Below, one piece after another: positions 54,001-60,863 of a stretch of 64,000 nt of DNA (position 1 is its first letter; each line of letters begins with the position of its first letter). The notes beneath the pieces are model-generated. The model did not search any database. It had not been told where the DNA came from and was given only the letters and a program-made list of their open reading frames with translations. Source of the DNA: Roseomonas sp. AR75 (lineage in GTDB: Bacteria > Pseudomonadota > Alphaproteobacteria > Acetobacterales > Acetobacteraceae); assembly GCF_005222815.1 (NCBI RefSeq), contig NZ_STGB01000002.1, positions 558,001 to 622,000 on the forward strand, read 5' to 3'. The translations under genes were made by a program, and so were the position numbers.

Positions 54001-54290
54001 GTGGCGCGGGCGGCGACCATTTCGTGTTCCTCTCCGTGCACGACACCAACGACGTGATCACCGATTTCGGCAACACGGGCGACCAGCTCGACTTCAGCGC
54101 CTTCGGCGGGCTGACGCTCAAGGACGATCCCGGCGCCAGCTTCACGGCGAACAACCAGATCGCCTGGTACCTCTCGGGCAGTGCCACGGTGGTGATCGTC
54201 AACACGGACGGCAACGCCGCGAATGCCGAGTTCATGGTGACGCTGAACAACCTGCCCGCGGGCATCACCGCCGCCGACCTGATCCTCTGA
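51075..54290 (+). CDS. large secreted cadherin-like tandem-95 repeat protein with RTX tail
   Basis: A 1,071-residue extracellular protein. Residues 1-310 form a unique N-terminal region. Four 95-residue cadherin-like repeats then start at about residues 313, 408, 503 and 598, each with an E/NDAPV opening, an ASDPDGD core, YTPD, and SFTVTISDG. A VCBS-like domain (from about 693) and a Pro-rich linker lead to an RTX region of about 60 bases-per-unit GGxGxD nonapeptides (820-985), and a serralysin-type end with VITDF and DQLDFSAF. No N-terminal signal is seen; export should be by a type I system recognising the C-terminus. No such system is encoded nearby. ATG 51069 is an alternative start. Confidence 0.9.
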   Translation: MAIEQIWFGIRAVRFESAGTSGPQFELLESATDFAIRDFGTKVVDYTGSEWQQLLAFTGSAAAQQALGIDLSDGVNVAASGQVSSSGDLRVGQGVTAQNIADVAGGGRVFDVTGTLDESDDAVAITGLGKANAGRLSGASLEGSETGNRVMFSNDTGFGFLNGSGFDPNGGATRLNEGDAINFEIKQGKVLVAASFTVRVANGGSAGVVIDSDGKTIADTNGDKQGGWIQDASAGELMLGMLTDGAKVKIDYVGRSISIDDVAFAGDAAAFFDAFSDGGAKDLTLGSLVSGAIGWSADDLVLSTDDPAEANAVPLAEGFTGGVGEEDSGIAGAVQASDGDGDLLSFSVEAGDGPAHGSVEIEAGTGAFLYTPDPDFHGADSFTVTIRDGRGGTALQLVEIAVAAVNDAPEAAAEIAIGTNEDAAVSFDIAASDPDGDPLTFTIAVGDGPAHGVVDLDAGSGAVTYTPDADFSGADGFTVTISDGQGGVTAQFVGITVAPMNDAPVAQGFTGGTGAEDAPILGSVQASDPDADDLVFTVEAGDGPFNGGVLLDGDSGAFTYTPDPDFFGSDSFTVTIRDGHGGVTLQVVEIVVEPTGDAPVAQGYTGGVGEEDSSIAGDVNASDADNDALTYSIQAGDEPAHGSVLLLGSTGEFWYSPDTNFSGTDSFTVTISDGKGGTATQLVDITVAPVADPASFTGTTGGDVMEDGALMDGGTLTVIDPDPGEAGFLTHGSLAGAYGDFTFLLATGEWTYTLRNADPAVQALNTGDSLQDSLQVTALDGTTTTITVDIAGRDEAFLPSPFTGAGDPNDNPPTPPAPGGSYVVYGDGANNIAGTSGADRIDGGGGNDTITGGSNADGLVGGNGDDNVTGNTGNDWIDGGPGNDVLSGGGNDDVVIGGGGNDTLNGGAGGSTMYGGDDHDSLNGNPLLYGGAGNDTLTGSTSLGDTLYGGSGNDTIRGRGGDDTLIGGYGADTLAGGAGGDHFVFLSVHDTNDVITDFGNTGDQLDFSAFGGLTLKDDPGASFTANNQIAWYLSGSATVVIVNTDGNAANAEFMVTLNNLPAGITAADLIL
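52011..53150 (+). repeat. four 285-base tandem repeats
   Basis: Equivalent codons begin at 52011, 52296, 52581 and 52866, with the next domain at 53151, so the period is exactly 285 bases (95 codons) four times. Repeats 1, 3 and 4 share the opening with FTGG or YTGG; repeat 2 is more divergent. Confidence 0.85.
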
Positions 54291-54299
54291 CGGCCGGCA

Positions 54300-54331
54300 G
54301 GCCGCCGCGGGGCGTAACCTCCGCGGCGGCC
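54300..54331 (+). terminator. stem-loop after the RTX gene
   Basis: GGCCGCCGCGG and CCGCGGCGGCC form a perfect 11-base stem with a 10-base loop, 10 bases after the stop codon. There is no U-tract. The loop holds GTAACC, which with CGAA at 54335-54338 (15-base spacer) could also be a weak SigF-like promoter for the DoxX-type gene. Confidence 0.5.
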
Positions 54332-54400
54332 GGGCGAAGCAGCTTCGGGCCGCATGGCGCGCGCAGGGTGCGCGCATCCTTCGGCACGAGGAGCACACCC

Positions 54401-54925
54401 ATGAATGCAGGCCTGATGTCCGTCGCGGCGGACGCTGCGTCATCCCCGCGCAAAGCGCCGATCGGCGCGGCGGGCCTGGCCGCGATGCCGCGCGCGGCGC
54501 GCATCGCCTCCTGGCTCGCCGCCGGCTGGATCGCCTGGGAGTTCGGCTACTACGAGCAGTACAAGCTGACCGGCAACGAAGGATCGGTGCATCTCTTCAC
54601 CATCCTGTCGGACTGGCTCGGCACGCCGGGCGGCGAGAAGCCCTTCCGCCTCTTCGTCGCCACGCAGGAGATCATCGCCGCGGTGCTGGTGCTGCTGCCC
54701 TGGACGCGCGTGCCCGGCGCGGCGCTGTCCTTCGCGACGATGGCCGGCGCGATCTTCTTCCATGTGGTCAGCCCGCTGGGCATCGACCCGTATGGCGATG
54801 GCGGCGTGCTGTTCAAGGAAGCAGTGTTCACGCTGGCGATGGCCGCGCTGATCCTGGTGCTGCACCGGCACGAGATCCCGGGCTGGCTGTGGCGCCTGCC
54901 GCTGATCGGCCGGCGCTTCGCCTGA
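54401..54925 (+). CDS. DoxX-like membrane protein
   Basis: A 174-residue inner-membrane protein with four helices beginning at IASWLAAGWIAWEF. The segment YEQYKLTGNEGSVHLFTILSDWLG and the helices QEIIAAVLVLLPW and SFATMAGAIFFHVVSP suggest the DoxX/DUF417-like group of small redox-associated membrane proteins. The ATG follows an ACGAGGAG site. It is a single gene between two strong stem-loops. Members are often induced by oxidative or envelope stress; the exact role is unknown. Confidence 0.75.
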   Translation: MNAGLMSVAADAASSPRKAPIGAAGLAAMPRAARIASWLAAGWIAWEFGYYEQYKLTGNEGSVHLFTILSDWLGTPGGEKPFRLFVATQEIIAAVLVLLPWTRVPGAALSFATMAGAIFFHVVSPLGIDPYGDGGVLFKEAVFTLAMAALILVLHRHEIPGWLWRLPLIGRRFA

Positions 54926-54930
54926 ACCGC

Positions 54931-54955
54931 GGGCCGCGCCCCGGCGCGGCCCTTT
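54931..54955 (+). terminator. terminator of the DoxX-like gene
   Basis: GGGCCGCGCC, a 2-base loop and GGCGCGGCCC followed by TTT make a typical rho-independent terminator 6 bases after the stop codon. Confidence 0.75.
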
Positions 54956-54977
54956 CCGTCGCCCAGTCGTCCATGCC

Positions 54978-55011
54978 GAAAAGCCGCGCTGCCCTCAGGG
55001 GTAGCGCGGCT
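54978..55011 (-). terminator. terminator of the VVGQGEN-repeat protein gene
   Basis: Read on the minus strand, AGCCGCGCT and AGCGCGGCT arms around a 12-base loop are followed by TTTTC, about 50 bases after the stop codon of the minus-strand gene ending at 55061. Confidence 0.7.
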
Positions 55012-55060
55012 CTCCTGTTTGTCGGCGGAGCCGGCCTGCACCGGCCCCGCCATCCCATGC

Positions 55061-55417
55061 TCAGCGCTGGCGCGCGCGCGCCTGGCGAAGCTGGTCCATC
55101 GTCGCCTGCGGCACGTAGATCGTCGTCTGGTTCTCGCCCTGGCCGACCACCATCGGCACATAGCCGGGCCGCGGCTGCTGCACGAAGACGCTGTCGAGAT
55201 GCACGATCTCGAAATCCATCCCGTTGGGCTGCGTCACCATCACGCGGCCGCCACCGACCAGTGTGCCCTGGCCCATCGGACCGTAGTCCACCATCAGGTT
55301 CTCGCCCTGGCCGACGACGCGCGGATAGCTCTGCGCCATGGCCGGTGTGGCCGCGCAAGCCATGGCGCCACCGGCAAGCGTGGCGGCGACGACGAGGCGG
55401 CGGAGTGAGAGAGGCAT
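55061..55417 (-). CDS. small secreted protein with internal repeat
   Basis: A 118-residue protein with a signal peptide (LRRLVVAATLAGGAMACAATPAMA). The mature part has two copies of VVGQGEN: PRVVGQGENLMVDYGP at its start and PMVVGQGENQTTIYVP near its end, 57 residues apart, with a central MVTQPNGMDFEIVHLDS. The tail is basic (QLRQARARQR). It is probably periplasmic. The family is not recognised. It is divergent from a non-coding stretch of 254 bases and convergent with the DoxX-like gene. Confidence 0.72.
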   Translation of the reverse strand: MPLSLRRLVVAATLAGGAMACAATPAMAQSYPRVVGQGENLMVDYGPMGQGTLVGGGRVMVTQPNGMDFEIVHLDSVFVQQPRPGYVPMVVGQGENQTTIYVPQATMDQLRQARARQR

Positions 55418-55671
55418 CGACTTGCTCCTGTTCTTCGATCGTTTGACGTGGCCGGTCCCATCCGCCGTACGCGCCGGCGGCAACGGCCCTCAGGTCGGGC
55501 AGGATCGGCGCGATTCTTCTTCCGTTGTCCGCTCGATGCGGCAGCGAAGGACGCGCGCGAGGCCGCGGCGCCGGGCGCGGCGATTCACGGCTCGTGAAGT
55601 ATCGGGACGCACCGGACGGGCGGCCACGTCTGGGCACGCATCGATTCGATGCGCCCGGCGTATCGAGGCGA

Positions 55672-56553
55672 TCAGCCGGCCTGCCAGGACTCGCGACGCG
55701 TCGCCGCGATGAAGCAGCCGAGCGCGGAGGACCACCGCCGGCCCGCGACGGTCACCAGGCAGACGGTGCGCGCCGGCGGCGCATCCTCGATCTGGCGCAG
55801 CAGCAGCCCAGGCTGCGCCGCGCTGTATTCCGGCAGGAAGCAGACGCCCATGCCGGCCGCGACCAGGCTCTGGATCCAGTCCTCCCGCTCGCTGCGGCAG
55901 GCATGCACCAGCGTCGCGCCCAAGGCGCGCAGCGCGTCGCCCAGCACCTCGCGATGCTCGCAATTGATGCGGGACAGATACACCTGCCCATCCATGTCGC
56001 GCATGCGGATCACGGGGCGCGTGGCGAAGGGGTGCGTGGGTGCGCAGGCAACGCGGAAGTTCTCGGTATAGAGCGTCTGCGCACGCAGCCGCTCTGCCTG
56101 CCCCGCCGGCAGCGCGGTCAGTGCCGCATCCAGCTCGCCGCGCAGCAGGCGCTCGCATAGCCTCTCCGGCGTGGCGTCCGCCAGCGTGATGGCGATGCCG
56201 GGCCGGCGCGCGCGGAAGCGGCTGAGGAAGCTGCCGAAGCGCGCCGGCCCGATCGAGCACATCACGCCGAGCTGCAGATCCGCCTCATCCAGCCGGGCGT
56301 GCAAGGTCGCCTGCTCGCGCAGCGCGCGGCTGCGCGCGACGATTTCCTCCAGCCGCGGATGCACCAGGCGCCCGAGTGCGGTGAGATGCGTGTTGCCGCG
56401 CTCGCGCGCCAGCAGCGGGCCGCCGAACTCGCGTTCCAGCCGCTGGATCGCGCGCGTCAGCGTCGGCTGCGTGACGCCGCACAGCTCGGCCGCGCGCGTG
56501 AAGTTCATGGTGCGCGCCACGGCCAGGAAGTAGTCGATCTCACGCAGATCCAT
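55672..56553 (-). CDS. LysR-family transcriptional regulator
   Basis: A 293-residue regulator with an N-terminal winged helix-turn-helix (YFLAVARTMNFTRAAELCGVTQPTLTRAIQRLE) and a periplasmic-binding-like effector domain (LQLGVMCSIGPARFGSFLSRFRARRPGIAI). Its last part has VYLSRINCEHREVLGDALRA. The target is not evident: LysR proteins usually act on the divergent gene, but the next gene upstream runs in the same direction. It follows the GST gene by 77 bases and may be co-transcribed with it. Confidence 0.92.
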   Translation of the reverse strand: MDLREIDYFLAVARTMNFTRAAELCGVTQPTLTRAIQRLEREFGGPLLARERGNTHLTALGRLVHPRLEEIVARSRALREQATLHARLDEADLQLGVMCSIGPARFGSFLSRFRARRPGIAITLADATPERLCERLLRGELDAALTALPAGQAERLRAQTLYTENFRVACAPTHPFATRPVIRMRDMDGQVYLSRINCEHREVLGDALRALGATLVHACRSEREDWIQSLVAAGMGVCFLPEYSAAQPGLLLRQIEDAPPARTVCLVTVAGRRWSSALGCFIAATRRESWQAG

Positions 56554-56630
56554 GGGTTGCGTCCCGTTGCGGCGCCGGTAGGCGCCGCTTGCGGATCAGC
56601 TTCGCACGGGGCGGGACAAAGGTTTCACGG

Positions 56631-57251
56631 TCAGTCGAGCCGCGCGCCCGCGGGCACCTGCATGCCGCGCCGGACCGCCGGCCGCGCGCCGATGCTGTTG
56701 AACCAGCGGGCGAGCGCGGGATGGTCTTCCAGCCGCTGCTCCGCCCAGCCATGCCGCGCGATCCAGGGGAAGGCGGCGATGTCGGCCAGCCCGTACTCCT
56801 CGCCCGCGATGAAGGGCGATGCGGCAAGGCGCTGCTCCAGCACGCCATAGACCCGCGCGACGAGCGCCACCGTATGAAGCCGCGCGACCTCCGGCTTCTC
56901 CGGCGCAAGTTCGGTCCAGTGATGCGCCTGGCCGGTGAAGGGGCCGACCGAGGTCAGCACCACCATCAGCCAGGCCAGCGCCGTCGCGCGCTGCGGCCCG
57001 GCGGCGGGCAGGAAGCGGCCATGCGTCTCCGCGAGATGCAGCAGGATGGCGCCGCTCTCGAACAGCGGCGGCGCGCCCTCCTCGACCAGGATCGGGATCT
57101 TGCCATAGGGGTTGAGCGCCAGGATTTCCGGCGCGAATTGCGCGCGCGCGCGGATATTCACCGGCGTCACAGCATAGTCCAGGCCAAGCTCCTCCAGCAG
57201 GATGGATACGCGCTGCGAGTTCGGCGTGGCCCAGCCGTAGAACCGGCGCAT
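56631..57251 (-). CDS. glutathione S-transferase
   Basis: A 206-residue GST. The thioredoxin-like N-terminal half has YGWATPNSQRVSILLEELG, then ALNPYGKIPILVEEG with the cis-proline, and the ESGAILLHLAETHG glutathione-binding motif. The helical C-terminal half has YGLADIAAFPWIARHGW. It resembles the YghU/Ure2p-like class. ATG 57251 is 8 bases after the nrsF stop, so it is likely expressed from the sigF promoter, which suits a stress-response role. Confidence 0.9.
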   Translation of the reverse strand: MRRFYGWATPNSQRVSILLEELGLDYAVTPVNIRARAQFAPEILALNPYGKIPILVEEGAPPLFESGAILLHLAETHGRFLPAAGPQRATALAWLMVVLTSVGPFTGQAHHWTELAPEKPEVARLHTVALVARVYGVLEQRLAASPFIAGEEYGLADIAAFPWIARHGWAEQRLEDHPALARWFNSIGARPAVRRGMQVPAGARLD

Positions 57252-57259
57252 GCCGCGCG

Positions 57260-57919
57260 TCAGGCCGCGCGCGCGCGCAGCCCCGCGCGCATCAGCCAGG
57301 GACCGATGAGCGAGGCGATCAGCATCGTCAGCAGGATCGCGATGCCGTGCCACACCAGCACCATCGCCGCCGCATCCAGGTGATGCACCAGGCTGAGGCC
57401 CACGCTGGCCAGCGCGGCGGCCGAAAGCCCGCCGAGCATGGCCACCGGCACCGGACGGATCGGTGCCGCATGACGCGTCAGCCAGATCATGCAGAGCGTC
57501 AGCGGCACCCCGAAGCCGACGATGAACCGCAGGCAGGGGAAGCTGGTGGTGAGCGTCAACGCTTCCGGCCCCATCCGGAACAGGTCGGCGACGCAGCCCC
57601 ACCCCATCGTCGCCAACCAGCCCAGCGCCGCGGGCACCGGCAGCAGTGCCCAGCGCCGGTCGCGATCAGGCAGCGCGAGCTGGAAGGCGGCGAAGCCTGC
57701 CAGCACGCCGGTGAGGCCCGACAGGGCGAGCTGCGGCATGTCGAAGCCGCCGGCCAGCCGCTGCGCCAGGTCGTGGCGGAAGCCGAAGATCGCCACGGCG
57801 CCAGCGATCACCGCCACCGCGAAACCGAGCCATGCGGCCGCCGCCACGGCCGGGTTCCAGACGCGCCTGACCGGCTTCAGGCCGGTCGCAAGCTGGTCGA
57901 TGAGGTCCTCGGTCCGCAT
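57260..57919 (-). CDS. nrsF: NrsF-type anti-sigma factor (DUF1109)
   Basis: A 219-residue membrane protein of DUF1109 with six helices. The cytoplasmic N-terminus reads MRTEDLIDQLATGLKPVRRV. Two conserved cysteines, GWGCVADL and FPCLRF, are in positions reported to be important for heavy-metal sensing in NrsF of Caulobacter, where NrsF holds SigF inactive. ATG 57919 lies 7 bases after the sigF stop. The pairing with sigF confirms the identity. Confidence 0.9.
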   Translation of the reverse strand: MRTEDLIDQLATGLKPVRRVWNPAVAAAAWLGFAVAVIAGAVAIFGFRHDLAQRLAGGFDMPQLALSGLTGVLAGFAAFQLALPDRDRRWALLPVPAALGWLATMGWGCVADLFRMGPEALTLTTSFPCLRFIVGFGVPLTLCMIWLTRHAAPIRPVPVAMLGGLSAAALASVGLSLVHHLDAAAMVLVWHGIAILLTMLIASLIGPWLMRAGLRARAA

Positions 57920-57926
57920 GGCCACG

Positions 57927-58562
57927 CTATTCCTCCACGCCAAACCGTCGCCGTAGCGACCGGAGCGCGCGGTGCGTCGCCACCTTCAGGGCGCCGACGC
58001 TCATGCCCGACCGGCCGCTGGCCTCCGCCAGGGACAGGTCCTCGATCTTGGTCAGCCCGAGCGCCGTGCGCTGCGCCTGCGGCAATTCGCCCACGGCCTG
58101 GCGCAGCGCCACCGCCTCCATGCGCAACGCGAGCTCGGCTTCTGCGTCGCGACCGGGGGCGGCGACGTCGTTGGCCGCCTCGATATCCACCTCCCGCGCG
58201 CTGGACCGGCCCCGGCTGCGGCCGCGATCCAGCGCCCGGCGCTCGGCGATGGCAGCCAGCCAGGGTCGGAAGGGCCGCGACGGGTCGTAGGTGTTGCGCA
58301 CGCGATGGATAGTCAGCAGCGCATCCTGCACCGCATCCTCCACATCCGCCGCATTCCGCAGCCGGGCGCGGCAGATGGCGCGCAGCAACGGCAGGCATTC
58401 GCGCAGCAACGCGTCATAGGCGCGGCTGTCGCCCGCCTGGGCAGCCGCCATCAGCCCGGACCAGCGCGCATCGCGCGCGTCGCGGTCGGCGGCATCGGCG
58501 GGGCGCCCCGCCCTCATGAGCAGGACGCCGGCCGCATGGGTGCAGAACACGGCATCGGACAT
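57927..58562 (-). CDS. sigF: SigF-type RNA polymerase sigma factor
   Basis: A 211-residue ECF sigma factor. Region 2 spans about 45-110 (YDALLRECLPLLRAICRARLRNAADVEDAVQDALLTIHRVRNTYDP is split over the -10 binding helix), and region 4 spans about 150-205 (LPQAQRTALGLTKIEDLSLAEA and GALKVATHRALRSLRRRFG). The N-terminal 35 residues with a CTHAAG segment are extra and may be over-long; a later start is possible. It heads sigF-nrsF-gst and has a perfect SigF-type promoter upstream. Confidence 0.9.
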   Translation of the reverse strand: MSDAVFCTHAAGVLLMRAGRPADAADRDARDARWSGLMAAAQAGDSRAYDALLRECLPLLRAICRARLRNAADVEDAVQDALLTIHRVRNTYDPSRPFRPWLAAIAERRALDRGRSRGRSSAREVDIEAANDVAAPGRDAEAELALRMEAVALRQAVGELPQAQRTALGLTKIEDLSLAEASGRSGMSVGALKVATHRALRSLRRRFGVEE

Positions 58563-58629
58563 GCTGACACTACTCCGATCTCCGGCCGCCGCGCGAGACG
58601 GCCCCGCGACGCCCGGTCATCGCCTTCAC

Positions 58630-58655
58630 TTCGCTGCCCTGCGCAGGAAGGTTAC
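58630..58655 (-). promoter_or_regulatory. SigF-type autoregulatory promoter
   Basis: On the minus strand, GTAACC (58655-58650), a 16-base spacer and CGAA (58633-58630) match the Caulobacter SigF consensus as I recall it. It lies about 70 bases before the sigF start. The spacer begins TTCCT, as does the copy before the DUF302 gene. Confidence 0.7.
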
Positions 58656-58728
58656 ACTGGCGCGAGGAACGGCATGCCGCCGCTGCTTTTCCTGGCCTCT
58701 CGCATGCGCGGAAGAGTAGGCTTGCCCA

Positions 58729-60138
58729 ATGTTCGCGCCCCCTGCCCCCCGCCGGGCGGAACCCGCCCCCAGAAGCCGCAGCCTTCCCGTGCGGCCGGTG
58801 CACGATGTGCATGAGCACACTGCCCACCGCGCGGCCGCACAGGCGCTGTCCGGGCCTGGGCTCGCGGATGCGGCTTTCTGGCCGGTCGGTGACGGCCCTC
58901 GGCTGCTCGGCGGGGCGCTGGGCAGCGCCGGCCAGGCGCTTCCCGCCCCGACGCGCAGCTATTTCGAACGCCGGCTCGGCCGCGATTTCGGCGGGGTGCG
59001 GGTGCATACGGGCGCGTTGGCCGGGGCGACGGCGCGGGCGATGCATGCCTCGGCCTACACACTCGGCAGCGACATCGCCTTCGCCTCCGGCCGCTATGCG
59101 CCGGAGAGCGAGGCCGGTCGCCGCCTGCTGGGGCATGAACTGGCGCATGTCGCGCAGCAGGCCGGCGGCTCCCCTGCGGCGGGGCTCGGTGCCGCGCCGC
59201 TCGGCGTGCAGCGGGCGGTGGAGACGCTCGGAGGAAACTGGGACACGGGGACCTACCGTCTCGTCTATGGCGCGGACGGGTCGCATCATGGCTGCGAGAT
59301 CGACCGGCTGGTGTTCACGCCAAACGAGCAGGTGGACGCGACCAAGATCGGCCTGACGCAATCCCTCGTCGCGATGGATGAGGGCGCGCCCAACCCGGTG
59401 AATGCCACCGCCGCGGCCCGCACGGTGCCGATCGACCAGCCCGGCGGCGGCACCTACATCGACCGGCTGGCCGAGCGGCGGAACCCGATCTACGGCATGG
59501 ACGACCCGACCGGCACGGATCAGTCGCTCGGCGGCTCGGCGGCCGCGGGCAATGCGCAATGGGGCTATCGCTACAGCCCGAGCTTCCTGGGCTTCGGCCT
59601 CGGCGTGACCATCCAGCAGGACGCCTCGCTGTACGACCGGCCGCGGCGGCCGGGGCATGGCGCCAATGCGCGGCAGGTGTTCGAGACGACCGCCCTGGCG
59701 GTGGAGGGCGCGCAGGCCGGCACCTTCTACGGCTCGGTGCGCTGGGGCTGGGAATCGGACGCATCCAACACGCCCACCCTGGTGCCGCTCGGCGTCGTTG
59801 CCGTCGGCGTGCCGAGTGCCAGCTTCCGCCTCGCCTCCGATCTGTGGAATCGGAACCCGACCTCGACCGGCGCCGACACCATCGACCTGCCCATCGCCGC
59901 CGGCACCGCCGGCGCGAAGATGCCAAGCGAGATGACGACGGGCGAGATCATGAACCGGCTTGAGCAGATCCGCACCGAGCGGCAGCAGGCGGTCATCGGC
60001 AACGTCCTCGCCCCCTTCGGCCTCGGCGAGACGCGCACGACGGAATCGCTGGATTTCGAGGAAGCCGCGCTGCGGCGGGAACTCACCAGTCGCGCCGGCG
60101 ACTTCCCGATGCCCACGGGCGACACGCGCTACGCATGA
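58729..60138 (+). CDS. DUF4157 domain protein (eCIS-associated type) with unknown C-terminus
   Basis: A 469-residue protein. After a Pro/Arg-rich leader, the DUF4157 domain spans about residues 75-150: TRSYFERRLGRDFGGVRVHTG, then ASAYTLGSDIAFASGRYAP, then the zinc-protease-like helix GHELAHVAQQ with HELAH at 136-140. The remaining 310 residues are not recognised and are strand-rich. DUF4157 domains often lead toxins and cargo of extracellular contractile injection systems, but also occur alone. No contractile tail gene is in the window. It is followed 10 bases later by a gene for a small helical protein. Confidence 0.85.
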   Translation: MFAPPAPRRAEPAPRSRSLPVRPVHDVHEHTAHRAAAQALSGPGLADAAFWPVGDGPRLLGGALGSAGQALPAPTRSYFERRLGRDFGGVRVHTGALAGATARAMHASAYTLGSDIAFASGRYAPESEAGRRLLGHELAHVAQQAGGSPAAGLGAAPLGVQRAVETLGGNWDTGTYRLVYGADGSHHGCEIDRLVFTPNEQVDATKIGLTQSLVAMDEGAPNPVNATAAARTVPIDQPGGGTYIDRLAERRNPIYGMDDPTGTDQSLGGSAAAGNAQWGYRYSPSFLGFGLGVTIQQDASLYDRPRRPGHGANARQVFETTALAVEGAQAGTFYGSVRWGWESDASNTPTLVPLGVVAVGVPSASFRLASDLWNRNPTSTGADTIDLPIAAGTAGAKMPSEMTTGEIMNRLEQIRTERQQAVIGNVLAPFGLGETRTTESLDFEEAALRRELTSRAGDFPMPTGDTRYA

Positions 60139-60148
60139 GGCGGCCATC

Positions 60149-60688
60149 ATGGAGCGTTTGGCGGAGCGGCTGATCAGGCTGGGCTACAGCGGCCTTTTCC
60201 TGAGACCGCCGCCGGCGGTGCGTGCGCTCTGGCAGGAGAAGGGCATGCCGGAGGCGCTGGCGGCGCTGGCCGCCGATGCCGCGCAGCCCGCCGCGGGGCG
60301 CTTCCTGGCGGCAGAGGCGGTGGCGGACCGCAGCGGCGCGCTGCCGGCCGTGCCGCCGGCAGACCTTGCCGAAGCCTATGCGACGGTGCTGCACCAATCG
60401 GTGGTGGCGGACATGTGGGGCCTGCCGGGCGCGCCGCATACGCCGCCGGCGCGGCATCTGCTGGCACTCGGCGAGGCCGCCGCGGCGGCGATGCGGCCGT
60501 TGCTGCAGGACGATTCCGCCATCGACTATGGCGGCAGCGAGGAGGCGACGCTGGCCTACCAGGCGCGCTGGCGGGTGAAGGACCTCGCGGCGTCCTTCCT
60601 GGCCGCGATCCGCGGCGAGGCCTTCGATGCGGGCGCGCCGGCGCCGGCGCGCGACACGGCAATCGCGCGGATGATCGCGGCGCCGTGA
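60149..60688 (+). CDS. helical protein of unknown function, DUF4157 partner
   Basis: A 179-residue Ala-rich helical protein (MERLAERLIRLGYSGLFLRPP) with possible HEAT-like helices: ALAALAADAAQPAAGRFLAAEAVAD, and HLLALGEAAAAAMRPLLQDD, followed by YQARWRVKDLAASFLAAI. It has no signal peptide. Its position directly after the DUF4157 gene suggests co-expression and perhaps a protective or adaptor role, but nothing in sequence proves it. Confidence 0.65.
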   Translation: MERLAERLIRLGYSGLFLRPPPAVRALWQEKGMPEALAALAADAAQPAAGRFLAAEAVADRSGALPAVPPADLAEAYATVLHQSVVADMWGLPGAPHTPPARHLLALGEAAAAAMRPLLQDDSAIDYGGSEEATLAYQARWRVKDLAASFLAAIRGEAFDAGAPAPARDTAIARMIAAP

Positions 60689-60692
60689 TCGC

Positions 60693-60711
60693 GCGGCGCG
60701 TCGCGCGCCGC
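60693..60711 (+). terminator. stem-loop after the DUF4157 gene pair
   Basis: GCGGCGCG and CGCGCCGC arms with a 3-base loop lie 4 bases after the stop of the partner gene. There is no U-tract, so this may only weaken read-through. The remaining 150 bases before the OsmC gene hold no other clear feature. Confidence 0.45.
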
Positions 60712-60863
60712 TGAATCCAGGCTTTCTCCAGGACTCCTCAAGGGTGCCTCCAAGCGGGCGGATGCGCGCATCGCCAGGATGCCGCCACGTCCCGCCCGGG
60801 GCCGGTGCGCGGCACCGGATGACGCGGCGGGGCGCAGCAACGCGCAACCCGAGGAGACCCGTC

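Noticed and set aside
50109..54443. An open frame of 1,444 codons on the minus strand opposite the RTX protein
   Set aside because: Its repetitive Val/Ala/Gly composition mirrors the tandem repeats of the real plus-strand gene; no domain is recognisable.
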